Notes: a model not told the origin generated them from the letters alone. Shown: positions 1-6,883, numbered from the stretch's first letter. The stretch: 12,924 bases of DNA from an uncultured Litorilinea sp. (GCA_946885925.1 CAMPHP010000024.1:1-12924), one strand, 5' to 3'. Program-made: numbers and translations.

Positions 1-144
1 GTCATAGAGATGAACCCGCAACAGCGGATACTCCTCTATGAGCTTTGTCAAAGCCTCCGCCAGTGTAGTTGCCTCTAGTGCAAAGCGAGTTTTCTGGTTC
101 GTACAATCACGCAACAGGGCTGGCACACGTACTTCAATTGGCAT
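1..144 (-). CDS. MoaD/ThiS-family ubiquitin-like sulfur carrier protein, partial (C-terminus beyond window)
   Basis: The reverse strand encodes 48 residues starting MPIEVRVPALLRD and leaves the window without a stop. The pattern (beta strand VRVPALLRD, a charged turn, strand TRFAL, then a helix around LAEALTKLIEEYP and LRVHL) is the N-terminal half of the MoaD/ThiS beta-grasp fold. Members of this family carry sulfur as a C-terminal thiocarboxylate for molybdopterin, thiamine or other pathways. The diagnostic C-terminal Gly-Gly lies outside the window, so sulfur-carrier activity cannot be confirmed. The ATG at 144-142 is preceded by GGAGG with a 6-base spacer, located inside the end of the upstream gene. 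Only one base separates this start from the stop of the propeller gene, so the two are almost certainly co-transcribed and probably translationally coupled. The family call is fairly safe; the pathway is unknown. Confidence 0.75.
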   Translation of the reverse strand, partial: MPIEVRVPALLRDCTNQKTRFALEATTLAEALTKLIEEYPLLRVHLYD

Positions 145-145
145 C

Positions 146-1258
146 TTATGCCTCCACCGACCACGTTTTGACAGTGAGGATGCGCGAGAGTTGTCCAGGG
201 AGGCGCTGCCAATTTTCGCCCCGATCCAGCGACGCATAGAGTTCTCCGGAGGTCGTGCCAAAGTAAAGCCCCTCCTGCTCCATACCATCCGTCGTCATTG
301 CATCGCGCAGCACACTAACATGGCGCGGCTCATCGGGCAGCACATCGCCCACCGGCTCCCAACACGATCCGCCGCGCACGCGCCGGTAGACTAAGAGCTT
401 GCCCCCGCGCACGGTGCGCTGTTCACTGCTTTCGAGCGGCACGAGAAAGAGATCGCCTATGCGTGTAACGGCAATGGGAAAGCCAAAGGGCATCATTTCC
501 GGGTGCTGTATGCGGTCGGATGGAAGTCCTTCTTCGATGGGGAACCAGGAGTCGGCACCATCGGTGGACATAAAGACGCCAGTATGCTCTTGCATATATA
601 ACGTGTTGGGGTCCTCCGGATCGAGCGCCATTTTATGAACACAGTAGCCGACTTCGGGATATGGTTGTCCTGTGGCAGCACGCCCCAGCCCTTGATTGCG
701 GCTCTGCCAGGTTTCGCCGCCGTCGTCGCTGCGGAAAACGCCTACTGCCGACATGGCGACCCACATCCGTTTGGGATTCGTGGGGTGGATTAAAATCGTA
801 TGGAGACACATGCCACCGGCTCCAGGGAACCAACCGGGGCGCGTAGGGTGCTTGGTCAACCCATCTAACTCCTGCCAGCTTGCTCCACGGTCGCGGCTGA
901 CAAAGATGCCTGCCTCCTCGGCCCCGACAAAAAGTGTGTCTGGGTCGCTCTCATGACCTGGCACAATTTGCCAGAAGCGATTGAGCTTAAAGTTGGTCTC
1001 AGCCGGGTAGTGAGGGCCATCGGAAATCTGCTGCCACGTCTCGCCAAAATCTTCGCTCACACGCAGGGTAGGGCCATAAGCCATATGCGATGTGCCTGCA
1101 AAGATGCGTTGTCCGTGACGGCTGTCACCGAGCACGCTGTAAACTTCCCAACCACTCAGAAATGGCCCGCGCAGTTTCCACTCGCGCCGGTTGGCGTCGG
1201 ATTGATAGAGAAACAGCCCTTTATTGGTTCCAACCAGCACGTTAACCTGTCTGCTCAT
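146..1258 (-). CDS. Asp-box (BNR/sialidase-type) beta-propeller protein, cytoplasmic
   Basis: This 370-residue protein is built from beta-propeller repeats. Five Asp-boxes (S-x-D-x-G-x-x-W type) are visible: SEDFGETW (68-75), SRDRGASW (121-128), SDDGGETW (177-184), STDGADSW (231-238, with the usual Gly replaced by Ala) and SLDRGENW (343-350). Between them run typical propeller strands such as NTLYM and MWVAM. It resembles the sialidase/VPS10/Ycf48-like families, but I see no sialidase catalytic set (FRIP motif, arginine triad), so a glycosidase label would be misleading. There is no signal peptide or membrane segment, so it is probably cytosolic. The ATG at 1258 has a near-perfect ribosome site, AAGGAGG, 5 bases upstream. 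It is the first gene of a two-gene operon with the MoaD-like gene. The function is unknown; a scaffold or binding role is an inference from the fold. Confidence 0.85.
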   Translation of the reverse strand: MSRQVNVLVGTNKGLFLYQSDANRREWKLRGPFLSGWEVYSVLGDSRHGQRIFAGTSHMAYGPTLRVSEDFGETWQQISDGPHYPAETNFKLNRFWQIVPGHESDPDTLFVGAEEAGIFVSRDRGASWQELDGLTKHPTRPGWFPGAGGMCLHTILIHPTNPKRMWVAMSAVGVFRSDDGGETWQSRNQGLGRAATGQPYPEVGYCVHKMALDPEDPNTLYMQEHTGVFMSTDGADSWFPIEEGLPSDRIQHPEMMPFGFPIAVTRIGDLFLVPLESSEQRTVRGGKLLVYRRVRGGSCWEPVGDVLPDEPRHVSVLRDAMTTDGMEQEGLYFGTTSGELYASLDRGENWQRLPGQLSRILTVKTWSVEA

Positions 1259-1304
1259 GGCTTCCTCCTTGTGTGCAAATATGTAGATGGGAGTAGAAGG
1301 GGGG

Positions 1305-1320
1305 TAGAACTTTTGTTCTA
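1305..1320. promoter_or_regulatory. Perfect palindrome TAGAAC-TTTT-GTTCTA, LexA/SOS-box-like operator
   Basis: The sequence is TAGAAC-N4-GTTCTA, a perfect inverted repeat with 6-bp arms. It contains GAAC-N4-GTTC, the core of the LexA box known from Firmicutes and Actinobacteria. It starts 7 bases downstream of the predicted -10 element of the leftward propeller/MoaD promoter, exactly where transcription should begin, which is a typical position for a repressor site. Binding by LexA is inferred; another regulator with a similar site is possible. Confidence 0.5.
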
Positions 1321-1326
1321 GGGTGT

Positions 1327-1355
1327 AGTTTATTCCTATTTAGCCAGATTGTCAA
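1327..1355 (-). promoter_or_regulatory. Sigma-70-type promoter of the propeller/MoaD operon
   Basis: On the reverse strand there is a perfect -35 TTGACA (1355-1350), a 17-base spacer and a -10 TAAACT (1332-1327, 4 of 6 consensus). Transcription would begin near 1320, giving a leader of about 60 bases before the ATG at 1258. This is one of the two best promoter matches in the window. Confidence 0.65.
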
Positions 1356-1413
1356 CGCTCAATTTCAAAAAATTCCGAATAAGTCTTCGCCACATCAGAC
1401 CTATCAGGTGAGC

Positions 1414-1498
1414 GTCATTCCAACCGGAGGGAGGAATCCCCTTTCTGCGCGCCTTGGCACATTAAGGGGATTCCGCCGCATCTGCGAGGAGGAATGAC
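1414..1498. repeat. Nested palindromic intergenic repeat (GTCATTCC...GGAATCCCC type)
   Basis: This 85-bp element has two nested perfect inverted repeats. The outer arms are GTCATTCC (1414-1421) and GGAATGAC (1491-1498); the inner arms are GGAATCCCCTT (1433-1443) and AAGGGGATTCC (1464-1474). It lies in the non-coding gap between the two leftward transcription units. The core resembles a dispersed bacterial intergenic palindrome I remember in the form GTCATTCC-(variable)-GGAATC, seen in many copies in some Chloroflexota and other genomes. No T-run follows on either strand, so it is not a classical terminator, although a transcript of it could fold strongly. Its repeat nature in this genome cannot be tested from one window. 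Confidence 0.6.
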
Positions 1499-1546
1499 AG
1501 ATTGATTGACTCCTCCACAGCGAAATACCCATCGTGGCAACTTGGG

Positions 1547-2533
1547 TTAAGGATTACGTCCTACTGTGTTATTGCGTTCAATATCACGCGAATATGTAGC
1601 CGCGTCTTCAATTTCTTTCGTGTGTTGCTCTGGCTCTAGTGGCTCACCTCGCCAGCGTCCATAGCGCGAGATATAGCGCCAGACGAGAAAGTGGGCGAAC
1701 GCGCGGCCCGCGGCTAGGTCTTGCTCGCCCAACTCGCGCCCCGAAATGGTAGCGTAACCTTGAACAAATGCGTCCCATATACCCAGGGTTGCGAAGATGG
1801 TCCAGAGCGAACCGATTTGCATCGCCTCAGTTCCCACTCGGCACATTTCTAGATCAAAGAAGCCGCTGAAGTTGCTGCCCAGGAAGTGCATATTCATCGC
1901 ATCCTGATGGTAAAGCAGGCGTTTTTGATTGAGGATATAAGGGAGATTGGCTTCGATATGCTTGAGCGAACTGGCGAAAATTGGGCTTTGGTAACAATCC
2001 ACACGTTCGTGAATCATCCAGGATGCGTCAAGGATTTCGCGCAAGTAGTCAACCAGCGGTTGCCCCTCATAGAAGCGGCTCTCATACTCCTGGGCAGCCT
2101 GCGCGCTGAGCGGCATACTGAGCAGTTTGGCGGTCGCTTGACCTAGCGTATAGCCCATACGTTGTGCCTCAAACGAGCCAAATGCTGGATTGGCAGGGTG
2201 GGAGAACCAGTTACCAGGAATGCGCGATTGTACAATCAGCCGCTTATCATAATCCTCTAGCAATTGCGGGACTACGCCCGTTGTTCCAAAGTGGCGCAGC
2301 GCATAGACCTCACGCTCTTTGCGTTCGTCCTGGCAGAAGTATTTGAAGACGACAGGTTGTTCACCTCCGCGCTCAAGAATACGGCGACCAAAGATCACGT
2401 AGTTGGTCACGCTTTGGCTGCCGGACTGATTTGCGGCTAGGGCATATTCAGGATGGTACTGTAGAAAGCGTTCGACTGCCGGATATGCCTGTTTCTCCAT
2501 TTCCGCTCGATGCCTCGCTAGATGGGTAGACAT
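1547..2533 (-). CDS. Aminoglycoside/choline-kinase-fold phosphotransferase-like protein
   Basis: This 328-residue protein has the layout of the APH/choline kinase family (small-molecule kinases of the protein-kinase-like fold). Visible are the ATP-anchoring lysine strand VVFKYF (K64), a helix with a possible partner glutamate (E75 in ERKEREVYAL), the hinge-side segment KRLIVQSRIPG, the catalytic loop HQDAMNMHF (H209, D211) and the metal-binding FDLEM (D227). The loop deviates from the usual H-x-D-x-x-x-x-N: the Asn is at D+3 (N214) and His sits at D+5. Substrate cannot be predicted. The ATG at 2533 is chosen because AAAGGAG lies 6 bases upstream; an in-frame ATG at 2611 would add 26 residues but lies inside a terminator hairpin and has a poor ribosome site. 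The gene stands alone, with a long leader. Confidence 0.7.
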   Translation of the reverse strand: MSTHLARHRAEMEKQAYPAVERFLQYHPEYALAANQSGSQSVTNYVIFGRRILERGGEQPVVFKYFCQDERKEREVYALRHFGTTGVVPQLLEDYDKRLIVQSRIPGNWFSHPANPAFGSFEAQRMGYTLGQATAKLLSMPLSAQAAQEYESRFYEGQPLVDYLREILDASWMIHERVDCYQSPIFASSLKHIEANLPYILNQKRLLYHQDAMNMHFLGSNFSGFFDLEMCRVGTEAMQIGSLWTIFATLGIWDAFVQGYATISGRELGEQDLAAGRAFAHFLVWRYISRYGRWRGEPLEPEQHTKEIEDAATYSRDIERNNTVGRNP

Positions 2534-2567
2534 ATGCCTCTCCTTTCCTATCGGGTCACATTGAGGC

Positions 2568-2638
2568 AAATAAAAAAGGCGAACACACCAGCGCCGCAGG
2601 AGAAATTTCATCTTCCTACGGAAACAGGTGTGCCCGCC
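2568..2638 (-). terminator. Intrinsic terminator/attenuator in the leader of the kinase-fold gene
   Basis: Read leftwards, GGCGGGCACACC (2638-2627) pairs with GGTGTGTTCGCC (2589-2578) as a 12-bp RNA stem with two G-U pairs. Inside it CCGTAGGA (2621-2614) pairs with TCCTGCGG (2601-2594), and the stem is followed at once by TTTTTTATTT (2577-2568). This is a complete intrinsic terminator for the reverse strand. No leftward gene lies upstream of it, since glcF is divergent. It sits between the predicted promoter (2710-2683) and the ATG at 2533, so it most likely acts as a transcription attenuator. Confidence 0.7.
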
Positions 2639-2682
2639 TGCAATGATGCGCGCAGCACTTCAGCTGATTCTTATTTCACCCA

Positions 2683-2710
2683 ATCGTAGCATTTTTTAGA
2701 ATCATGTCAA
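2683..2710 (-). promoter_or_regulatory. Sigma-70-type promoter of the kinase-fold gene
   Basis: On the reverse strand there is -35 TTGACA (2710-2705), a 16-base spacer and -10 TACGAT (2688-2683, 4 of 6). The start would be near 2676, leaving a leader of about 143 bases that contains the terminator hairpin. Confidence 0.55.
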
Positions 2711-2766
2711 ATCAGTTTTGGCGACTTCTCATTGCGCCATCTGCCCTATACAGACCTAATACCCCA

Positions 2767-2806
2767 GGTGAATAGTTTTCACCCAGCCATTTTTGCGGCA
2801 CAATAT
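2767..2806 (+). promoter_or_regulatory. Palindrome GGTGAA-N5-TTCACC overlapping a weak candidate glcF promoter
   Basis: A perfect inverted repeat (GGTGAA 2767-2772, TTCACC 2778-2783) lies in the 373-bp divergent gap. Its right arm doubles as a poor -35 (TTCACC) 17 bases before a poor -10 (CAATAT, 2801-2806). The 9-mer TTTCACCCA occurs here (2777-2785) and again at 2674-2682, next to the start of the divergent kinase-fold transcript. This would fit a regulator touching both promoters. A second weak promoter candidate for glcF is TTGACC (2848-2853), 18 bases, TATTGA (2872-2877). The palindrome is certain; its function is inferred. Confidence 0.35.
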
Positions 2807-2906
2807 AGGGGACCGACTTTATGTCGTGATGACTGTCTCGTTTTGTCTTGACCTGTACTATTCCACCGGGCTATTGAACCGAGAGATTGGCAGCATCCAC
2901 CGTATT

Positions 2907-4226
2907 ATGACCATTACCCATCCAACGACCGACACCCATCCAGAGATCCCACTGGCACTGGCAGGCGACCAGATGCGCGACCTCATGAGCCAGTGTATCC
3001 ACTGTGGCCTTTGTCTTTCCGCCTGTCCCACCTACAACGTCTTTCATACTGAAATGGACAGCCCGCGCGGGCGCATCGCACTGATCACCGCCGCTGCCGA
3101 TGGGCGCATTGATCTGGAAGGCCCGTTTGAAGAACATATCGGGTTGTGTCTGGGCTGTCGCGCTTGTGAAACTGCCTGTCCTTCTGGCGTGCAATATGGG
3201 CTGCTCTATGAAGCGGCACGTACCGCCATCGAAGAGTCACGCACGCCCAGCCGCGTCGAGCGTGCGGTGCGTTGGCTGGGTTTGCGCCAACTGATGCCCC
3301 ACACAGGACGGCTGCGTTTGCTGGCGCGTACCATGCGCCTCTATCAAGCCACGGGTGTCCAACGCGTGGTGCGCGGTCTGAATGTGCTGCCCAAAGCCCT
3401 CAAGGATATGGAAGCTATTTTGCCGCCGCTGCCCGACAGCTATCCCGACTACTCCAAGCCCGCCCCGGCATTGGGGGAGAAGCGCGGCGAAGTGGCCTTT
3501 CTCTATGGCTGTGTGCAAGATGCCTTCTTGTCCGGGGTCAATGCTGCCAGTGTGCGTGTGCTCCAGCGCAATGGCTATGAAGTTCACTTTCCCAAGGCAC
3601 AGACCTGCTGTGGCGCGGCGCAACTGCATACGGGTGAACATAGCTTGAGCCAAGAATTGGCGCGGCAAAACATTGATGCCTGCTGGGATCGAGACTATGT
3701 GGCGATCATCTCGAATGCGGGTGGCTGTGGCGCTACGCTCAAACAATATGACCATCTCTTGGCAGATGATCCCCTGTATGCTTCCAGAGCCAAGCAATTT
3801 GTCGAGAAGCTCAAGGACATTAGCGAGTTTTTGGCCGACCATCTGCATAACCCGCCGACAGGCCGCGTTGAGGCACGCGTGACCTATGTGGAATCCTGCC
3901 ACCTGCGCCACGGGCAAAAGGTGGTGCGCCAGCCGCGCCAACTGCTTAATGCGATTCCTGGTGTAGAACTCATCGAACTCAAACAGCCCGATATGTGCTG
4001 CGGCAGCGCGGGGGTCTATAACATCACCCAGCCAGATACGGCCAACCAAGTGCTTGACTTCAAACTGGCGGATGTGGCGCAGACCAAGGCGACTACGGTT
4101 GTCACCACTAACACGGGCTGCCACATGCAGATGATCTATGGCGTGCGTAAAGCCAACATTGGCGCAGAAGTAATCCATCTAGTCGAACTACTCGACCGTT
4201 CTTATTTCAAGGCAGAAGCGCCATGA
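2907..4226 (+). CDS. glcF: Glycolate oxidase-type iron-sulfur subunit (GlcF family)
   Basis: This 439-residue protein is an electron-transfer subunit of a membrane-associated 2-hydroxyacid (glycolate/D-lactate type) dehydrogenase. It would pass electrons from the flavin subunit towards quinone. The N-terminus carries two [4Fe-4S] ferredoxin motifs, C30-x2-C33-x2-C36-x3-C40-P and C81-x2-C84-x2-C87-x3-C91-P. Two CCG domains follow, with CCG at 234-236 and 364-366 and companion cysteines in AGGCG (271-275) and NTGCH (402-406). The segment DSPRGRI after the first cluster is typical of GlcF. The ATG at 2907 matches the family's usual N-terminal length but has no clear ribosome site; a TTG at 2793 would add 38 residues that look unlike the family. 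The stop overlaps the next start by 4 bp (ATGA), so the two are translationally coupled. Confidence 0.9.
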   Translation: MTITHPTTDTHPEIPLALAGDQMRDLMSQCIHCGLCLSACPTYNVFHTEMDSPRGRIALITAAADGRIDLEGPFEEHIGLCLGCRACETACPSGVQYGLLYEAARTAIEESRTPSRVERAVRWLGLRQLMPHTGRLRLLARTMRLYQATGVQRVVRGLNVLPKALKDMEAILPPLPDSYPDYSKPAPALGEKRGEVAFLYGCVQDAFLSGVNAASVRVLQRNGYEVHFPKAQTCCGAAQLHTGEHSLSQELARQNIDACWDRDYVAIISNAGGCGATLKQYDHLLADDPLYASRAKQFVEKLKDISEFLADHLHNPPTGRVEARVTYVESCHLRHGQKVVRQPRQLLNAIPGVELIELKQPDMCCGSAGVYNITQPDTANQVLDFKLADVAQTKATTVVTTNTGCHMQMIYGVRKANIGAEVIHLVELLDRSYFKAEAP

Positions 4227-6883
4227 GCCACGCAACTTTGCCACCAACCCAGAGCACAACAAACTCCAGTAAAACCACAGCCAAGCTTCCGGCCAATTTG
4301 GCTGCGTTGGTTGAACTCTTTCCTAAGCACCAACTTTCGCTGGAGCGAGTCGAATTGCTGACCTATGAGTTGGACGCTAGCTTTGACCGGGGAGAGCCCG
4401 ACGGTCTCTTTTTTCCTGAATCTGTCCAGGATGTGAGTCGCATTATGCAGTGGGCGATCAACACCAATGTACCGCTGGTCGCACGCGGCGCAGGTACAGG
4501 GCTGTCGGGTGGCGCAGTGCCCGAACATGGCGGAATTGTCCTCTCCTTTGCGCGCATGAATCAGGTCTTGGAACTTGATACGCGCGGGCGCAGTGCCGTA
4601 TTAGAAGTGGGAGTGGTTAACCTTGCTTTTGACGCGCTGGTCAAACAATCGGGACTCTACTATCCCCCCGACCCATCCAGTGGTCGTTCGTCAGTGATTG
4701 GCGGCAACCTGGGCGAAAACGCCGGTGGCCCCCATTGCTTCAAATATGGTGTGACTACCAACTACATCACCGGCCTAGATGTCGTTTTGGCCGATGGTCG
4801 CGTGGCGCGTCTGGGTGGTCGTGCGCTTGATTATCCCGAATATGATCTGACGGGGCTGGTTGTGGGCAGTGAGGGCACATTAGCAGTTGCCACGCGCGCC
4901 TATGTGCGGCTGATGCGCAACCCACCTGGCGTGAAAACGATGATGGTTGCTTTCAACTCTCAGGAAGAGGCAGGCAAAGCGGTTTCGGCGGTCATCGCTG
5001 CCGGGCTGGTTCCTGCCACATTGGAGATGATGGACCAGCGCATCATGCGTATTGTCGAATCCTATGCGCCTGTTGGGCTGCCAATTGATGCTAAAGCTGC
5101 ACTGATTGTCGAGGTAGATGGCTATCCCGGCAGTCTGGATACGCAGATGGAGGAGATTAGCGACATCTTGGAGGCTCACGGTGGCTTTGACCTACGGATT
5201 GCCCAAAGCGAAACCGAGCGCACCCAAATCTGGTATGGCCGTAAGAGCGCGGCTGGTTCGCTGGCACGCATGGCCCGCGCCTTCTATCTCGTGGATATTA
5301 CCGTCCCCCGCAGCCGCCTGGCTGATACACTGGCTGCGGTCAATCAAGTTTGTGACCATTATGGATTGCTCGTGGGCCATGTCTTTCATGCAGGTGATGG
5401 CAACTTGCACCCTATAATCGGCTTTGACCCGCGCAATCCAGAGGAGAAAGCCAAGGTCTTTGAGGCAATGGAGGCCATCGCCGCGATTGCTGTGGAGCGT
5501 GATGGTTCGATTACGGGTGAACATGGTGTGGGGATTGAGAAGCGCGCCTATATGCCGATCATGTACAGTGGCGCAGAATTAGCGGCGATGACCGATGTGA
5601 AGGCGGTCTTTGACCCCACGATGGTGCTCAATCCCGGCAAGATCTTCCCGTCCGACTTACCCGCCCCGCACTATGAAGCGCCTGTTTTGCCTCAGGGCGA
5701 ATCGTTCATGCCGAAGAGTGCCGAGGAAGCCGCCGCAGCTTTGGCAGGGCTGGCGCAAGCGGGCAAGCGCATCCGCATCGGTGGCGCAGACTCTGGCGAG
5801 CGCCGGGGTGCCGATGTTTGGTTGAGCAGCGCGGGCTTGAATGGCATCCGTACCTTTGCCGTTGATGATCTCTATGTGACCGTGGGTACAGGCACGCCGC
5901 TGGCCGAGCTACAAACTTTCTTGGCACAAGAGCAGATGCAAGTGCCGTTGGCGTCTCCGTGGGCGGAGACCACGACTGGCGGCTTGGTGGCAACCAACCT
6001 CAATTCGCCCCAACGTTTGCGCTATGGCGCAGTGCGCGATCTCTTGATGGCGACCACGGTTGCACTGGCGGATGGTCGCGTGATCCGTGCGGGGCGACCT
6101 GTGGTCAAGAACGTGGCAGGCTATGATCTTCCAAAGCTCTTTGTCGGCTCACACGGCACATTGGGACTGATGACCGATGTCACCTTAAAGCTCTCGCCAC
6201 TGCCACGCGCACGGCGCACACTGGCGCTGCCCGTAGCGGATCTAGCACAAGGGCTGAAATGGGCTGCTGCGACGACACCCACCTGGCTGGTTCTCAGCAG
6301 CGTGATCTTGTGCAGTGGTGTGGATCTGCCTGGCACGGGTGATGCTCCCTATGCCTTGCTCTTTACATTAGAAGGTTTATCCGAGGATATTGCCGCCGAG
6401 GAAGAACAGTTGCGTGCAGTGCTGCAATCTGCTGGTGCGCCTGCCTTGGTTGCAATGGACGATGTGATTGCCGACAATGTGACTGCCGACAATGTGACTG
6501 CCACCGATCAATGGGCGAGCTTTCTCAATGCTGGTGGCGACCAAGCGACCACTGTTCGTATCGGTTTGCCATCAGGACGCGTTGGCGATTACTGGGGGCA
6601 ATTGTCGCCCGCAGTCCAAGCGCAAGCAGCCTGGTGTGCTGATGTGGGCAACAACCTGCTCTATGCCCGCGCTGACCTCAATGCCACCACTTCCGCAACA
6701 TGGCTGGCTGCGCTGCGCAAACCAGCCTTGGGGCTAGGTGGCTATGCCGCGGTGATGGCAACCCCCCATGCCTCCCTGGATCGCTGGGGCTATAGCCCGG
6801 ATGCGCTCGACCTGATGCGTAGTCTGAAGGCTCGTTGGGATGCCAAGCAGATCCTCAACCCTGGTGACTTTATCGCCGGTTGA
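4223..6883 (+). CDS. Fused GlcD-GlcE FAD-dependent glycolate/2-hydroxyacid oxidase
   Basis: The 886-residue protein contains two FAD-linked oxidase modules. Residues about 25-477 are GlcD-like: FAD-binding RGAGTGLSGG (88-97), PDPSSGRSSVIGGN (149-162), GSEGTL (215-220), then the C-terminal FAD-oxidase domain with HVFHAGDGNLHP (386-397), TGEHGVG (431-437) and NPGKIFP (470-476). Residues about 495-886 are GlcE-like: RIRIGGADSG (516-525), PLASPWAETTTGGLVATN (575-592), VVKNVAGYDLPKLFVGSHGT (627-646) and ILNPGDF (877-883). In E. coli these are separate GlcD and GlcE proteins. The frame is continuous through the junction (about 478-494), so this is a real fusion and not a frameshift artefact. The start ATG overlaps the glcF stop. 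Glycolate is the likeliest substrate, but D-lactate or another 2-hydroxyacid cannot be excluded. The order glcF-glcDE is reversed compared with E. coli glcDEF. Confidence 0.9.
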   Translation: MSHATLPPTQSTTNSSKTTAKLPANLAALVELFPKHQLSLERVELLTYELDASFDRGEPDGLFFPESVQDVSRIMQWAINTNVPLVARGAGTGLSGGAVPEHGGIVLSFARMNQVLELDTRGRSAVLEVGVVNLAFDALVKQSGLYYPPDPSSGRSSVIGGNLGENAGGPHCFKYGVTTNYITGLDVVLADGRVARLGGRALDYPEYDLTGLVVGSEGTLAVATRAYVRLMRNPPGVKTMMVAFNSQEEAGKAVSAVIAAGLVPATLEMMDQRIMRIVESYAPVGLPIDAKAALIVEVDGYPGSLDTQMEEISDILEAHGGFDLRIAQSETERTQIWYGRKSAAGSLARMARAFYLVDITVPRSRLADTLAAVNQVCDHYGLLVGHVFHAGDGNLHPIIGFDPRNPEEKAKVFEAMEAIAAIAVERDGSITGEHGVGIEKRAYMPIMYSGAELAAMTDVKAVFDPTMVLNPGKIFPSDLPAPHYEAPVLPQGESFMPKSAEEAAAALAGLAQAGKRIRIGGADSGERRGADVWLSSAGLNGIRTFAVDDLYVTVGTGTPLAELQTFLAQEQMQVPLASPWAETTTGGLVATNLNSPQRLRYGAVRDLLMATTVALADGRVIRAGRPVVKNVAGYDLPKLFVGSHGTLGLMTDVTLKLSPLPRARRTLALPVADLAQGLKWAAATTPTWLVLSSVILCSGVDLPGTGDAPYALLFTLEGLSEDIAAEEEQLRAVLQSAGAPALVAMDDVIADNVTADNVTATDQWASFLNAGGDQATTVRIGLPSGRVGDYWGQLSPAVQAQAAWCADVGNNLLYARADLNATTSATWLAALRKPALGLGGYAAVMATPHASLDRWGYSPDALDLMRSLKARWDAKQILNPGDFIAG
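6470..6499 (+). repeat. Tandem 15-bp duplication inside the GlcE-like module
   Basis: GCCGACAATGTGACT occurs twice back to back, encoding ADNVT-ADNVT (residues 750-759). It keeps the frame and lies in a variable surface segment of the GlcE-like part, so it looks like a recent slippage duplication without effect on catalytic motifs. Confidence 0.85.

Noticed and set aside
146..1258. Annotating the propeller protein as a sialidase
   Set aside because: Asp-boxes are present, but no FRIP motif or catalytic arginine/tyrosine set is visible, and there is no secretion signal.
1414..1498. Reading the nested palindrome as a terminator for the kinase-fold gene
   Set aside because: There is no T-tract after the hairpin on the reverse strand, and the nested arms are separated by long loops, which fits a repeat element better.
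2534..2611. ATG at 2611 as the true start of the kinase-fold gene
   Set aside because: It lies in the loop of a terminator hairpin with a poorly placed ribosome site, whereas the ATG at 2533 has AAAGGAG at a good distance.
2793..2906. Upstream TTG start extending GlcF by 38 residues
   Set aside because: The added residues do not resemble GlcF N-termini and there is no ribosome site near the TTG; the ATG at 2907 gives the expected distance to the first cysteine motif.
3237..4178. Long 313-codon open frame on the reverse strand inside glcF
   Set aside because: It mirrors the codon structure of glcF, has no ribosome site or recognisable motif, and glcF itself is supported by two ferredoxin motifs and two CCG domains.
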